From: Actinophytocola sp963826035
GTDB lineage: Bacteria; Actinomycetota; Actinomycetes; Mycobacteriales; Pseudonocardiaceae
Length of the DNA: 64,000 nucleotides
Direction of reading: 5' to 3'
Assembly: GCA_963826035.1 (NCBI GenBank)
Contig: CAWGVZ010000004.1
Span: 1,167,678-1,231,677 of the forward strand
Under the pieces are notes generated by a model. It made no database searches and was not told the DNA's origin. It saw only the letters and a program-made list of their open reading frames with translations. Shown one piece after another: positions 54,368 through 63,984 of the stretch; within the stretch, counting starts at the first letter, position 1, and each line of letters starts with the position of its first letter. The position numbers and the translations under genes were made by a program.

Positions 54368-56214
54368 ATGAAATTGATCCTGGTATTCGTCAGCTGGTTT
54401 ATTTTTTCTCCGACAATTGCACAAGACCGGAATTTCAGATTTATTCATATCAGCGATACACATATCGGATCGCCGAATGGGGCAGCTGAAGAGGATCTGC
54501 GCCGTACTGTGAGGGATATCAATCAGATGAAGGATGTCGCATTCGTTGTACTCACTGGTGATATTACGGAACTTGGAACTAATGAGGAACTCCGTCTTGC
54601 CAAACAAATCCTCGATAGTTTGAATGTTCCATGGTATATCATTCCCGGTAATCATGATACGGGTTGGAGTGAAAGCGGTGGGCTGGGTTTCACCAGGGTG
54701 TTCGGGTATGACAAATTTCAATTTGATTACGCCGGTATTCGTTTTATTGGTTGTGCATCGGGTCCATATCTCCGGATGAGTGATGGTCATATTCCCAGGG
54801 ATGCAATTATTTGGCTTGATTCCATTTTGAGTAAGACTCCAGTTACACAACCATTGATCTTCCTTAACCATTATCCGCTCGACAACGGATTGGATAACTG
54901 GTATGAGATCACTGATCGTTTGAAAAAATGGAATACAATTTTGGCGATCTGCGGTCATGGGCATGCTAACAGGGCGATGAATTTTGAAGGTATTCCTGCA
55001 GTTATGGGCCGTTCTAATCTTCGGGCAAGGGCTGCGATCGGGGGATTCAATTTTGTTGACGTGCGTAAGGATTCGATAATTTATTCAGAAAGAAAACCCG
55101 GCCTGGAAACGCTGCCCTCATGGACAGGGGTAAAAATCCGGCAAGCTGGTTTTGATCAATCAAAAACATTCCCGCGTCCGCAATATTTAATTAACGAGCA
55201 ATACAAACAGGTAAAACAAAAATGGATCCATTCTTCGGATGCAAACATTATCTCGACTCCTGCAGTTGCCGGCGATCGGATCATTGTCGGAAACCAAAAT
55301 GGATCAGTTGTGGCATTGTCATTAAAGGATGGAAAAAAACTATGGGTCTTTAATTCCGGTGGACCTGTTTTTCTTCTCCCGCCGTCGATGGGAATAATGT
55401 GGTGTTTGGTTCAGCCGATGGAATGATCTATTGCCTCAATATCAAAAATGGAAAACCGATCTGGAAATTCAAAACAGATGCTGCGGTTCTGGGATCGCCC
55501 CTGATACAGGATAAGCGTGTATACATCGGCGGGAGCGATCATTATTTCCGTGCGATCCGGCTTGACAATGGAAAAGAGCTATGGAATTACAAAGGATTGG
55601 ATGGTCCTGTCGTGAGTACGCCGGTGATCAATGGAAATAAATTGATCTTCGGCGCATGGGACAGGAATCTTTATGCACTGAACAAAGAAAATGGGGAATT
55701 CCTGTGGAAATGGAATAACGGTTCAACGGTCAGGAATTATTCGCCTGCTTCTTGCATTCCTGTAATAAAGGACAACGTTATTTTTATAGTTGCGCCTGAT
55801 CGGTATATTTCCGCCATCGATCTCAATACTGGTGCTACGCTCTGGCGAAACAATGATGCTGGTGTGAGAGAGTCGATCGGGATATCAGAAACCGGAGAAA
55901 TGGTTTATGGAAAAAGTATGCAGGATACGATCGTTGCTTATCGTACCAGCAAGGAAAAACAATCGGCAGCCTGGAAAATGCATGTCGGATTCGGGTATGA
56001 ACATGTGCCTTCCATGCTGATAGAAAAACAAGGCCAGGTTTTTTTTGGTACAAGGAATGGTGTGGTCTACGCGATCGATCCCCTTAACCAAAAAACCATC
56101 TGGGCACATAAGATTGATAATTCGATGGTGAATACGGTAAGAGTGATCAATAAAGAAAAGATAATCGTCTCTACGATGGATGGTAAAGTTGCATTGTTGG
56201 AGGTCTCCAAATGA
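54368..56214 (+). CDS. Metallophosphoesterase fused to PQQ-type beta-propeller, secreted (one frameshift)
   Basis: About 615 residues. A signal peptide (KLILVFVSWFIFSPTIAQ) precedes a calcineurin-like phosphoesterase domain: FIHISDTHIGS (D-x-H), VVLTGDITELG (GD), YIIPGNHDTG (GNHD), LNHYPLD and ICGHGHANR (GHxH), so all metal ligands are present. A PQQ/quinoprotein-like repeat domain follows (KKLWVFNSGG, KPIWKFKTDAAVLGSP, KELWNYKGLDGPVVSTP, EFLWKWNNG, KTIWAHKID). The frame changes at a TTTTT run near 55368-55372; correct reading gives FSSPAVDGNNVVFGSADG. Probably an exported phosphatase whose propeller binds a partner or ligand. Confidence 0.85.
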
Positions 56215-56234
56215 ACAGCGTCGCCCCGCCAGCG

Positions 56235-56252
56235 TCCCGATAGCTATCGGGA
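56235..56252. repeat. TCCCGATAGCTATCGGGA palindrome, copy 1
   Basis: A perfect 18-bp palindrome in the short gap between the convergent phosphoesterase and E2 genes. Near-identical copies occur at 58032 and 62293, all intergenic. Confidence 0.75.
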
Positions 56253-56303
56253 GAAAACCCTGGCGGCGGCTAATTATATCGGGAATCGTTGTACTATTGA
56301 AAT

Positions 56304-57961
56304 CTACACCAGCATTCGCAGCGGTTCTTCCAGCAACCCCTGCAAAGTTTGCAAAAATGCAGAACCGGTTGCGCCATCCACCACGCGATGATCGCAACTC
56401 AGTGTAACTTTCATCACATTCCCGGGTACTACCTGTCCATCCTTTAACAACCGGCACCTGTTGATCGCGCCAATGGCCAGAATACATGCATCAGGCGGAT
56501 TGATAATAGCGGTAAATTCTTCGATACCAAACATGCCGAGATTGGAAATCGTAAATGTATTTCCTTCCCAATCGGCAGGTTGCAATTTTTTATCCTTTGC
56601 TTTCTGTGCAAATTCTTTTACTTCTGTCGCAATCTGTGAAAGTGATTTGGTATCTGCAAAACGTACTACCGGCACCAGCAATCCTTCTTCCACTGCAACA
56701 GCAACACCAATATTCACATGATGATTGATGCGGATCTTATCGCCCAGCCAACTACTATTTACTTTTGGATGTTGTTTCAATGCAACTGCGCAGGCTTTCA
56801 GCACAAAATCATTGAAAGATATTTTTACGGGAGAAATTTCATTCAGTTTTGCACGGCTTTCTACTGCCTCATCCATATTGATGGCCATCGTAAGATAGAA
56901 ATGCGGTGCTGTGAATTTGCTTTCCGCTAAACGTTTCGCAATAATTTTGCGCATTTGCGAAACCGGCACTTCCTCAAAACTAACTTCTCCCGAAGGGCCT
57001 TTTGCAGGCTGCTGCTGACCGCCGGTTGATTGTTTTCTCTCGACAGGTTTGAAATTATCGATATCCGATTTTACTATCCTTCCTCCGTCCCCGGTTCCCT
57101 GAACCTGGTTAATATCGATTCCTTTTTCGGTTGCCAGTTTTTTTGCAAGCGGAGAAGCTTTTACTCTGCCATTTGAACCTTCGGGCTCTGTTGTCTTTTC
57201 AGGTTCTTCCTGAGCCTGAACTTTCGGAGCTTCTTCTTTTTTTGCTTCAGCGCTAACATTCGATGTCGCAGCACCGCCACCTTTTACAGCTGACACAATC
57301 TTATCTACGTCAACTTTACCGGGTTCACCGATAATTGCCAACAGCTCATTCACTACAATCTTTTCTCCTTTCTTTGCTCCCTGATAAAGTAGTTTTCCGT
57401 TTTTATAACTTTCCAATTCCATCGTTGCCTTATCGGTTTCAATTTCGGCAAGCACATCTCCTTTTTTTACATCATCACCTACATTTTTATTCCAGCCGGC
57501 AATCACACCTTCAGTCATGGTATCGCTCAACCTTGGCATCAAAACCACTTCATCCATTTTGGAAACATCAATATCAGCCGTCTTTGTTTTTGCAGGTTCT
57601 TTATTTTCTTTAACAGAGGTTGCTGCTTTTGTTTCAGCGGGTTTCTTTTCTTCCTTTGCCGGAGCGGCGCTTTTGTTCCGCTTGAGGCGGCACCACCTTT
57701 AACAAGTGAAGAAACATCTTCCCCCTTTTCCCCGATGATCGCAAGCAGGTCATTCACCTGTAGCTTGCCACCTTTATCAGTACCAATATGTAATAGAGTT
57801 CCATCCTTGTAGCTCTCAAGCTCCATGGTGGCCTTGTCCGTTTCAACTTCGGCGAGCAGGTCGCCTTTCTTTACCGGATCCCCGACTTTTTTATGCCAGG
57901 CGGCAATCACTCCTTCCGTCATGGTATCACTCAAGCGAGGCATTAGGATGACTTCAGCCAT
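56304..57961 (-). CDS. pdhC: Pyruvate dehydrogenase E2, dihydrolipoamide acetyltransferase, two lipoyl domains (one frameshift)
   Basis: About 552 residues. Two lipoyl domains each carry VETDKATMELESYK or IETDKATMELESYK with the lipoylated Lys. A Pro/Lys/Glu-rich linker, an E3-binding domain (ASPLAKKLATEKGIDINQVQGTGDGGRIVKSDI) and the catalytic domain (KISFNDFVLKACAVALKQHP; DHRVVDGATGSAF with the active His) follow. The enzyme moves acetyl groups from E1 to CoA. Frames change between the two lipoyl domains near 57675; corrected, the linker reads AAPAKEEKKPAETK. I use ATG 57961 (MAEVILMPRLSDTM). An upstream extension to 58075 is not needed. Confidence 0.9.
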
Positions 57962-58031
57962 ATGAACAGTTATGTTTTTTGTCCGGCCCGAAATTAAGGC
58001 AAAATTACTAATGCGCGTCCCGATGGTCCCG

Positions 58032-58049
58032 TCCCGATAACTATCGGGA
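58032..58049. repeat. TCCCGATAACTATCGGGA palindrome, copy 2
   Basis: Same element as at 56235 with one central base changed. Located between the dnaX 3' end and the E2 5' end. Confidence 0.7.
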
Positions 58050-58113
58050 TCAGGAGTGTGCATGTGTTCCGCCACTACCGAATGGGATTATGATCCCGAT
58101 TTCAGGGTTTGGA

Positions 58114-59949
58114 TCAATAATCCAATTCAAGACGTAAACGATCTTTTAATTCTTTAACAAGAGGATATTGCTCGGCAATTTTTTTGAATTGGTCTGATGT
58201 GCTGAGCGGTCGGTCCGCCGGATTTGTTTCGATCTGTCCTACATCGGAAATAGTGATGGTATACAACAGCATTTTATTATTGAAAAGAGGTTGAAGGAAT
58301 TCATTCAGATTCCTTCTTTCCTGCTCAATGAATTTCTGTTCCAGGTTATTGTTTGTGATAACCTCAAAGCTTGTTTCACTGTTGATTTTCAGTTTTGCAT
58401 TCTCAAAGCTCTGGAAAGCGGGATTCTTCTTGCTTTTCAGATCCAGTGAAAATTGTTTCCATGCCTCCTTTAATTTTTCTTCATCCAGAGGAATGATCCT
58501 GTTTTCGCCAATTCCATTCTGTTTGGTTGCGTATTGTTGGCGGATGCTGTGAAGCATTCCGAGTTTAGGTTGCTGTGTGCCTGTTGTTTTTGTCATTGTC
58601 GGAGGGAGCTGCTCAGCACTAACCTGTGGGTATTGGTCCGGATACTCTTCTTCAACAATTATTTCCTGGGGGATTTCCGTATCCAGCATAAGCTTTGCTC
58701 CGGTAGTTCCGGCTTTTGTACCGGGGTTCTTTGATTTGCCTGGCTGATCACCTGGTTTCAAACTGATAGGAGGAATTTTCCTGAACGCTACGGGCTTTTT
58801 TTCATCGATCAGTTTTTTTTTAACTACCGTTTCTGATGTTGTCGAAAGTTCGATAGCCTGCTGAAGATAGGTAAGCTTGATAAAAGCCAGTTCAACATGC
58901 AAGCGCTTATTCCGCGCGGCCTTATAGTTAACCTCAGCTTCATTGAGGATGTTAAGGGCGCTGATAAGAAATGATGCCGGAAGGTTTTTCGCTGTACTGA
59001 TATATTTATCGCGGAAACTTTCCACAACGTCAAGCAATACCGCTGCTTTTTCGTCTTTACATACAAGAAGGTTCCTGGCGAATTCCGCAAATCCGTTCAA
59101 AACAAGATCTCCCTCAAACCCCTTCCGGTTGATATCATCATAAACCAGGAAAGCGCCCGCCAGGTCCTGTTTTTGCATGCTCTCCATCAGTCTGAAATAA
59201 TAATCAGCATCGAGAATGTTGAGATGCTCGAGGGTATTATTATAGGTCACTTCTCCATTGGTAAAGCTTACGATCTTGTCAAGGATGCTCAATGCATCAC
59301 GCATGCATCCCTCACTTTTCTGGGCGATCACCTGCAGTGATGCTTTGTCAGCTTTTATTTCCTCCTTCTTGCAAATCTCCTTGAGGTGCTCAACAGTATC
59401 AATCAGCGTAATGCGTTTGAAATCGAAGATCTGGCACCTGCTTAGTATGGTTGGAAGGATCTTATGCTTTTCGGTAGTAGCCAGTATGAATATCGCGTAC
59501 GGCGGCGGTTCTTCAAGCGTTTTCAAAAAGGCATTAAATGCTGAAGAACTCAACATGTGGACCTCGTCGATTATATACACTTTATACTTTCCTGCCTGGG
59601 GAGAAAAACGGACCTGCTCCACCAGGGTGCGGATATCATCCACTGAATTATTGGAAGCAGCATCCAGCTCATGAATATTCAGGGAAGTTCCTTCATTAAA
59701 CGAGATACAGGAATTGCATTTATTGCAAGCCTCTCCTTCCGGCGTTTGCTTTTCGCAATTGATTGTTTTGGCCAATATGCGGGCGCAGGTCGTTTTACCT
59801 ACACCGCGGGGACCGCAAAAAAGAAATGCATGCGCTAGTTGTTTATTACGAATTGCATTCTTCAAAGTGGTTGTAACATGCGATTGACCCACAACAGTAT
59901 CAAAAGTTTGTGGTCTGTATTTCCGCGCCGAAACAATGAATCTTTCCAT
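58114..59949 (-). CDS. dnaX: DNA polymerase III subunit gamma/tau
   Basis: 611 residues. N-terminal clamp-loader ATPase: RKYRPQTFDTVVGQSHV, Walker A FCGPRGVGKTTCARILA, a zinc site (CEKQTPEGEACNKCNSC), Walker B VYIIDEVHMLSSSAFNAFLKTLEEPP, sensor 1 FILATTEKHKILPTILSRCQ with the SRC finger. The C-terminal tau-like region contacts polymerase. It loads the sliding clamp during replication. The frame is intact throughout. The gene is flanked by the two kinds of intergenic repeat. Confidence 0.96.
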   Translation of the reverse strand: MERFIVSARKYRPQTFDTVVGQSHVTTTLKNAIRNKQLAHAFLFCGPRGVGKTTCARILAKTINCEKQTPEGEACNKCNSCISFNEGTSLNIHELDAASNNSVDDIRTLVEQVRFSPQAGKYKVYIIDEVHMLSSSAFNAFLKTLEEPPPYAIFILATTEKHKILPTILSRCQIFDFKRITLIDTVEHLKEICKKEEIKADKASLQVIAQKSEGCMRDALSILDKIVSFTNGEVTYNNTLEHLNILDADYYFRLMESMQKQDLAGAFLVYDDINRKGFEGDLVLNGFAEFARNLLVCKDEKAAVLLDVVESFRDKYISTAKNLPASFLISALNILNEAEVNYKAARNKRLHVELAFIKLTYLQQAIELSTTSETVVKKKLIDEKKPVAFRKIPPISLKPGDQPGKSKNPGTKAGTTGAKLMLDTEIPQEIIVEEEYPDQYPQVSAEQLPPTMTKTTGTQQPKLGMLHSIRQQYATKQNGIGENRIIPLDEEKLKEAWKQFSLDLKSKKNPAFQSFENAKLKINSETSFEVITNNNLEQKFIEQERRNLNEFLQPLFNNKMLLYTITISDVGQIETNPADRPLSTSDQFKKIAEQYPLVKELKDRLRLELDY

Positions 59950-60010
59950 ACCACCGCAAATTAGTCAATGGAGAAGAAAATAGTACTAAAGTTCCTAACA
60001 TCACTTGGGG

Positions 60011-60097
60011 AAATTATTAATTATTGATTATTAATTATTGAGCGCTCCAATGACTTGCGGCAACAACTAATAATCAATAATTAATAATCAATACTTC
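60011..60097. repeat. Inverted ATTATTR heptad repeat
   Basis: Left arm from 60011 (ATTATTAATTATTGATTATT and on) and right arm to 60097 (AATAATCAATAATTAATAAT and on) around a 25-base centre, GAGCGCTCCAATGACTTGCGG and neighbours. Located between dnaX and the S9 peptidase gene. Same heptads as at 54169 and 45989/47340. Confidence 0.78.
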
Positions 60098-60099
60098 GA

Positions 60100-62025
60100 C
60101 TAGTTCAGTTTATTCGGCGGTGGCGCTCCCTTCAAATGTTTGTCGAGAAATTGAAGGATCTGACCATATCCTTTTATTTCATTCTCTTTCTTTACAAATC
60201 CATGTCCTTCGTCAGGGAACACAACATATTCAACTGGCACGTTATTCTTTTTGACGGCGGCAACCACATCGTCGCTCTCTACTTTCAAAACACGTGGATC
60301 GTTTGCACCCTGTAATACGATCAAGGGTTTTGTGATCTTATCAGCATGCAACAATGGAGAATAGGCTTTAAGTCTTACGGTATCGTCAGTGTTTGGGTTT
60401 CCTATTTCATCATACAGCGCATTCTTGAAGGATTCCCAATATGGTGGTATTTCTCTCAAGGTCCGAAGCCAGTTTGCCACACCGAAGAGGTCAACGCCTG
60501 TTTTGAATTCATCGGGTTGGAAACATAAGGCCGCAAGGGTCATGTAACCGCCATAGGAGCCGCCAATGATCCCGATCTTCGCGGAATCAACATATTCCTG
60601 TTCCTGCAACCATTTTTTACCCCATACACAATCTTTGAGATCCTTATCTCCATGATTCTGATTATCCATTTTAAAGAATGACTTGCCATAGCCGCTGCTT
60701 CCCCTGTTATTCACTGCCAGTATCGCATAACCATGATTCACGAGGTATTGGATCAATGAAAAATATCCAACCCTGGATTGTCCTCCTGGCCCGCCATGAA
60801 CCCAAACCAATGCTGGAACTTTGCTGTCTTTAGATGCCTGTTTGGGTTTATAATAGATTGCAGGGATCTCCAAACCATCAAATGATTTGTAACGCACTAC
60901 TTCTGCCGAAACAAGGTCATCACCGTTGATCTCTGTACTTAGGGTATTCGTAAGTTTTTTCAGATTCTTACTTGCAAAATCATACACATATATATTGTTC
61001 GGTGATTTTGAATCGCCGATGGTCAGCCGCATTTTATTTTCTGTTCGGGAAATATTCACAGCCTGCACATCTCCATCTTCGATCTTTGGAAAATCTACAG
61101 CGTTTCCTGTTCTGTGATCGTAGACGTACAATTTATTTCTTCCGTCTTCATTTACCCCGATCACGCGGTATTTTTCATTGAGGGAAGTATACATATACAT
61201 AACATCCCATTTCGTCTTATTCAGTTCTTCCTTTTTCCCGGTAGCGATATCATATTTAATTACATATTGGTATTCGCTGCCTTCATCCGTTGTGTAAAAA
61301 AGTGAATTATTGTCCATCGAGAACTGCATGGGATTATTATTGCTCTCGGTGCCTTCGGTATTGATCTTTTTGGTTTCTTTGGTTTGCTGATCGGCTAAAA
61401 AGATATTGACCGAGCTCGTAGTGATCGGTTGAATCAATACGAAGTATCGTTCATTGTCAGACATCGCGCCCACATCAAATCCTTTATCATTTCGATAGAT
61501 CATTTTGCCTTTCCAATCAGTTGTATCCATTTTATAGAGGTCAAAAAATTTAGGGTCACGCTTATTGGAGCTATAATAAAAGGTTTTGTTATCCCTTGCC
61601 CATCCGTAGAATTGGGCTTTTTCCTTGGCGCCTGCGGTCAGGTCCTTTTCGGACCCATCCTTCCTTCGAAGGAATAAATGATCGTTTTCATCTCCACCCT
61701 TATCCGACACATAAATTATGTCCTTCGTTCCGGGAACGTATTCTATACCGAACATGGATTCCTTGGTTGAATTGGTGAGGGAGCCGCGGTTACCCGTTTC
61801 AATATCGATCTCGTAGGCATTGTAAATGCCGCTCTCGTTACTGGAGACCAATAATTTGGTATCATCCGAGGAGAATGCTCCTCCACCAACATTGGTGCTT
61901 TTGTAAAATTGTTCGATGCTGTATTGCTTGATTTCCGCAGACGCGGTTTTATCAGCTTTTTCTGTACCATCATTACAACCCATAATGAGGGCTGCGGGCA
62001 CGAGGAACAAAAGACATTTTTTCAT
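60100..62025 (-). CDS. S9 family peptidase (prolyl oligopeptidase type), lipoprotein
   Basis: 641 residues. Signal peptide with lipobox LIMGCNDG, so it is anchored in an outer layer of the cell. The N-terminal two thirds form a beta-propeller (GGGAFSSDDTKLLVSSNESG, YGWARDNKTFYYSSNKRDPKFF). The C-terminal alpha/beta hydrolase has LVWVHGGPGGQSR, LAVNNRGSSGYGKSFF, GIIGGSYGGYMTLAALC (nucleophile Ser), LQGANDPRVLKVES (Asp) and VVFPDEGHGFVKKEN (His). It cleaves short peptides, probably for nutrition. Frame intact. Confidence 0.93.
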   Translation of the reverse strand: MKKCLLFLVPAALIMGCNDGTEKADKTASAEIKQYSIEQFYKSTNVGGGAFSSDDTKLLVSSNESGIYNAYEIDIETGNRGSLTNSTKESMFGIEYVPGTKDIIYVSDKGGDENDHLFLRRKDGSEKDLTAGAKEKAQFYGWARDNKTFYYSSNKRDPKFFDLYKMDTTDWKGKMIYRNDKGFDVGAMSDNERYFVLIQPITTSSVNIFLADQQTKETKKINTEGTESNNNPMQFSMDNNSLFYTTDEGSEYQYVIKYDIATGKKEELNKTKWDVMYMYTSLNEKYRVIGVNEDGRNKLYVYDHRTGNAVDFPKIEDGDVQAVNISRTENKMRLTIGDSKSPNNIYVYDFASKNLKKLTNTLSTEINGDDLVSAEVVRYKSFDGLEIPAIYYKPKQASKDSKVPALVWVHGGPGGQSRVGYFSLIQYLVNHGYAILAVNNRGSSGYGKSFFKMDNQNHGDKDLKDCVWGKKWLQEQEYVDSAKIGIIGGSYGGYMTLAALCFQPDEFKTGVDLFGVANWLRTLREIPPYWESFKNALYDEIGNPNTDDTVRLKAYSPLLHADKITKPLIVLQGANDPRVLKVESDDVVAAVKKNNVPVEYVVFPDEGHGFVKKENEIKGYGQILQFLDKHLKGAPPPNKLN

Positions 62026-62157
62026 ACTTGTTGTTTATGATTTTAGAAAGTGGAGAGAAGAATCTTCAAGAATAATTTCACTTGGATTGAAAGGTAAAGA
62101 AATACTCTTTGAGGCGTGAGGGAATTTGGTAAGCGGTCTGTCGGTTCTTTAAACAGG

Positions 62158-62191
62158 AAAAAAAAAGAAGAGACCGCAAAGCGGCCTCCTC
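62158..62191 (-). terminator. Intrinsic terminator on the minus strand
   Basis: Read on the minus strand, GAGGAGGCCGC (62191-62181), loop TTT, GCGGTCTCTTC (62177-62167), giving 11 base pairs including G-U, followed by nine U (62166-62158). No minus-strand gene lies immediately to its right, and it is 130 bases before the S9 peptidase start. It would end a short transcript or attenuate the S9 message. Confidence 0.65.
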
Positions 62192-62269
62192 CTGACATAA
62201 ACGGTAAGCACGAATAAGTTTATACTAGCACTTACGAAAAGGGTTTCATTTTGGTTGGCGCGAACGGAA

Positions 62270-62414
62270 AAATTTCAGATTTTGGATTTCAGTCCCGATA
62301 GCTATCGGAAGCAGATTTGGCGGAGAGGATCGAGCATTCGTATTAGCTGTTGAAAAGATCAAATTTTGCTAGTAGTGAAGAAATCCCAAATCTGAAATCT
62401 GAAATCCCAAATCC
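62270..62414. repeat. Intergenic inverted AAATCTGAAAT-type repeat containing palindrome copy 3
   Basis: Left arm 62270-62292 (AAATTTCAGATTTTGGATTT and on) is roughly complementary to the right arm 62381-62414 (AAATCCCAAATCTGAAATCT and on). Between them, at 62293-62309, lies TCCCGATAGCTATCGGA, a near copy of the palindromes at 56235 and 58032. The remainder of the gap 62026-62480 holds a terminator and the atpD promoter and no gene. Confidence 0.62.
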
Positions 62415-62415
62415 A

Positions 62416-62446
62416 CTTGGTAATTCCTCCCTCCCCCTTACCTTTG
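62416..62446 (+). promoter_or_regulatory. Bacteroidota-type promoter for atpD
   Basis: -33 element TTG (62416-62418), 20 bases, -7 element TACCTTTG (62439-62446), matching TTTG-N19-21-TAnnTTTG apart from the first T. The atpD ATG at 62481 lies about 30 bases beyond the expected transcription start. Confidence 0.7.
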
Positions 62447-62480
62447 CGGCCTAAAATCACTCCTCTCTTAAACATACAAT

Positions 62481-63984
62481 ATGGCTAATGTTGGTAAGAT
62501 CAAACAGATCATTGGTGCGGTAGTGGATGTGCAGTTTGAAGGCAAGCTTCCGGAAATTTATAACGCATTGGAATTGAAAAGAGCAAACGGGGAAACGCTG
62601 GTGCTGGAAGCGCAGCAGCACCTTGGTGAAGATAGTGTTCGCTGCATTGCCATGGATGGTACGGAAGGACTGGTACGCGGTATGGAAGTTACTCGATACC
62701 GGCAAAGCCATCGCTATGCCGGTCGGCGAAGGCAATCAAAGGACGCTTGTTCAATGTAACCGGTGATCCGATCGATGGTTTACCTGCAGTGTATCAAAAG
62801 TGAATGGTCGCCCGATCCATAGTAAACCACCCGCATTTGAAAATCTAAGTACTTCAACAGAAATTTTATTTACCGGTATTAAAGTAATTGACCTGATCGA
62901 GCCTTATGCAAAAGGTGGTAAGATCGGTTTGTTTGGTGGTGCGGGTGTAGGTAAAACAGTATTGATCCAGGAATTGATCAACAATATTGCAAAAGCATAT
63001 GCCGGTGTTTCCGTATTTGCAGGTGTGGGAGAGAGAACCCGTGAAGGAAATGACCTGATGCGTGAGATGATCGAGGCAGGCATCATGAAATATGGCGATG
63101 CTTTCAAACATAGCATGGAAGAAGGCGGATGGGATCTGAGCAAAGTGGATATGAAAGAACTGGCAGAATCAAAAGCCACTTTCGTATTCGGACAGATGAA
63201 TGAACCGCCGGGAGCACGTGCCCGTGTGGCATTGAGTGGTTTGACCATTGCTGAATATTACCGCGATGGCGATGGACAGGGCAAAGGACGTGATATCCTA
63301 TTCTTCGTAGATAATATCTTCCGTTTCACACAGGCAGGTTCAGAAGTATCAGCCTTGTTAGGTCGTATGCCTTCGGCGGTAGGTTATCAGCCGACACTGG
63401 CAACAGAAATGGGAGTGATGCAGGAAAGGATCACTTCAACCAAAAACGGTTCAATTACTTCTGTACAGGCGGTATATGTACCTGCGGATGACCTTACCGA
63501 TCCGGCGCCGGCTACAACCTTTGCTCACCTTGATGCTACAACGGTATTGAGCCGTAAGATTGCGGATCTTGGTATCTATCCTGCTGTGGATCCGCTGGAT
63601 TCCACTTCAAGAATTCTTACACCACTGATCGTTGGTGACGCACATTATAATTGCGCAAACAGGGTAAAATTAATTTTGCAACGCTATAAAGAATTACAGG
63701 ATATCATTGCGATCCTTGGTTTGGATGAATTGAGTGATGAAGATAAACTAACGGTAGCCCGTGCACGAAAAGTACAGCGTTTCCTTTCACAACCCTTCCA
63801 TGTGGCCGAAGCATTTACCGGTTTGAAAGGTGTGTTGGTTCCGATTGAAGAAACAATCCGCGGATTCAATATGATCATGGATGGTGAAGTGGATGAATAT
63901 CCCGAAGCTGCCTTCAACCTGGTGGGAACTATTGAAGATGCGATTGAAAAAGGGAAGAAATTAATGGCGCAGGCACAGGGATAA
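62481..63984 (+). CDS. atpD: F1F0 ATP synthase subunit beta (frameshifts near the N-terminus)
   Basis: About 500 residues. The N-terminal barrel is GKIKQIIGAVVDVQFEGKLPEIYNAL. The P-loop is GLFGGAGVGKTVLIQELINN, the catalytic Glu region FAGVGERTREGNDL, Walker B ILFFVDNIFRFTQAGSEVSALLGRMPSAVGYQPTL, and the C-terminus FNLVGTIEDAIEKGKKL. It makes ATP at the membrane using the ion gradient. Between 62690 and 62800 the sequence GKAIAMPVGE, KGRLFNVTGDPIDGLP and VNGRPIH falls in different frames, so there are two or three single-base errors. Bacteroidota often place atpD with atpC apart from the main atp operon, as the solo promoter suggests. Confidence 0.93.

Noticed and set aside
57961..58075. 38-residue N-terminal extension of the E2 protein
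   Set aside because: It would pass through the TCCCGATAACTATCGGGA palindrome; MAEVILMPRLSDTM at 57961 is the normal lipoyl-domain start.
54169..60097. CRISPR arrays
   Set aside because: The heptad repeats are simple-sequence arms in inverted pairs with no unique spacers of regular length, and no cas genes are present.
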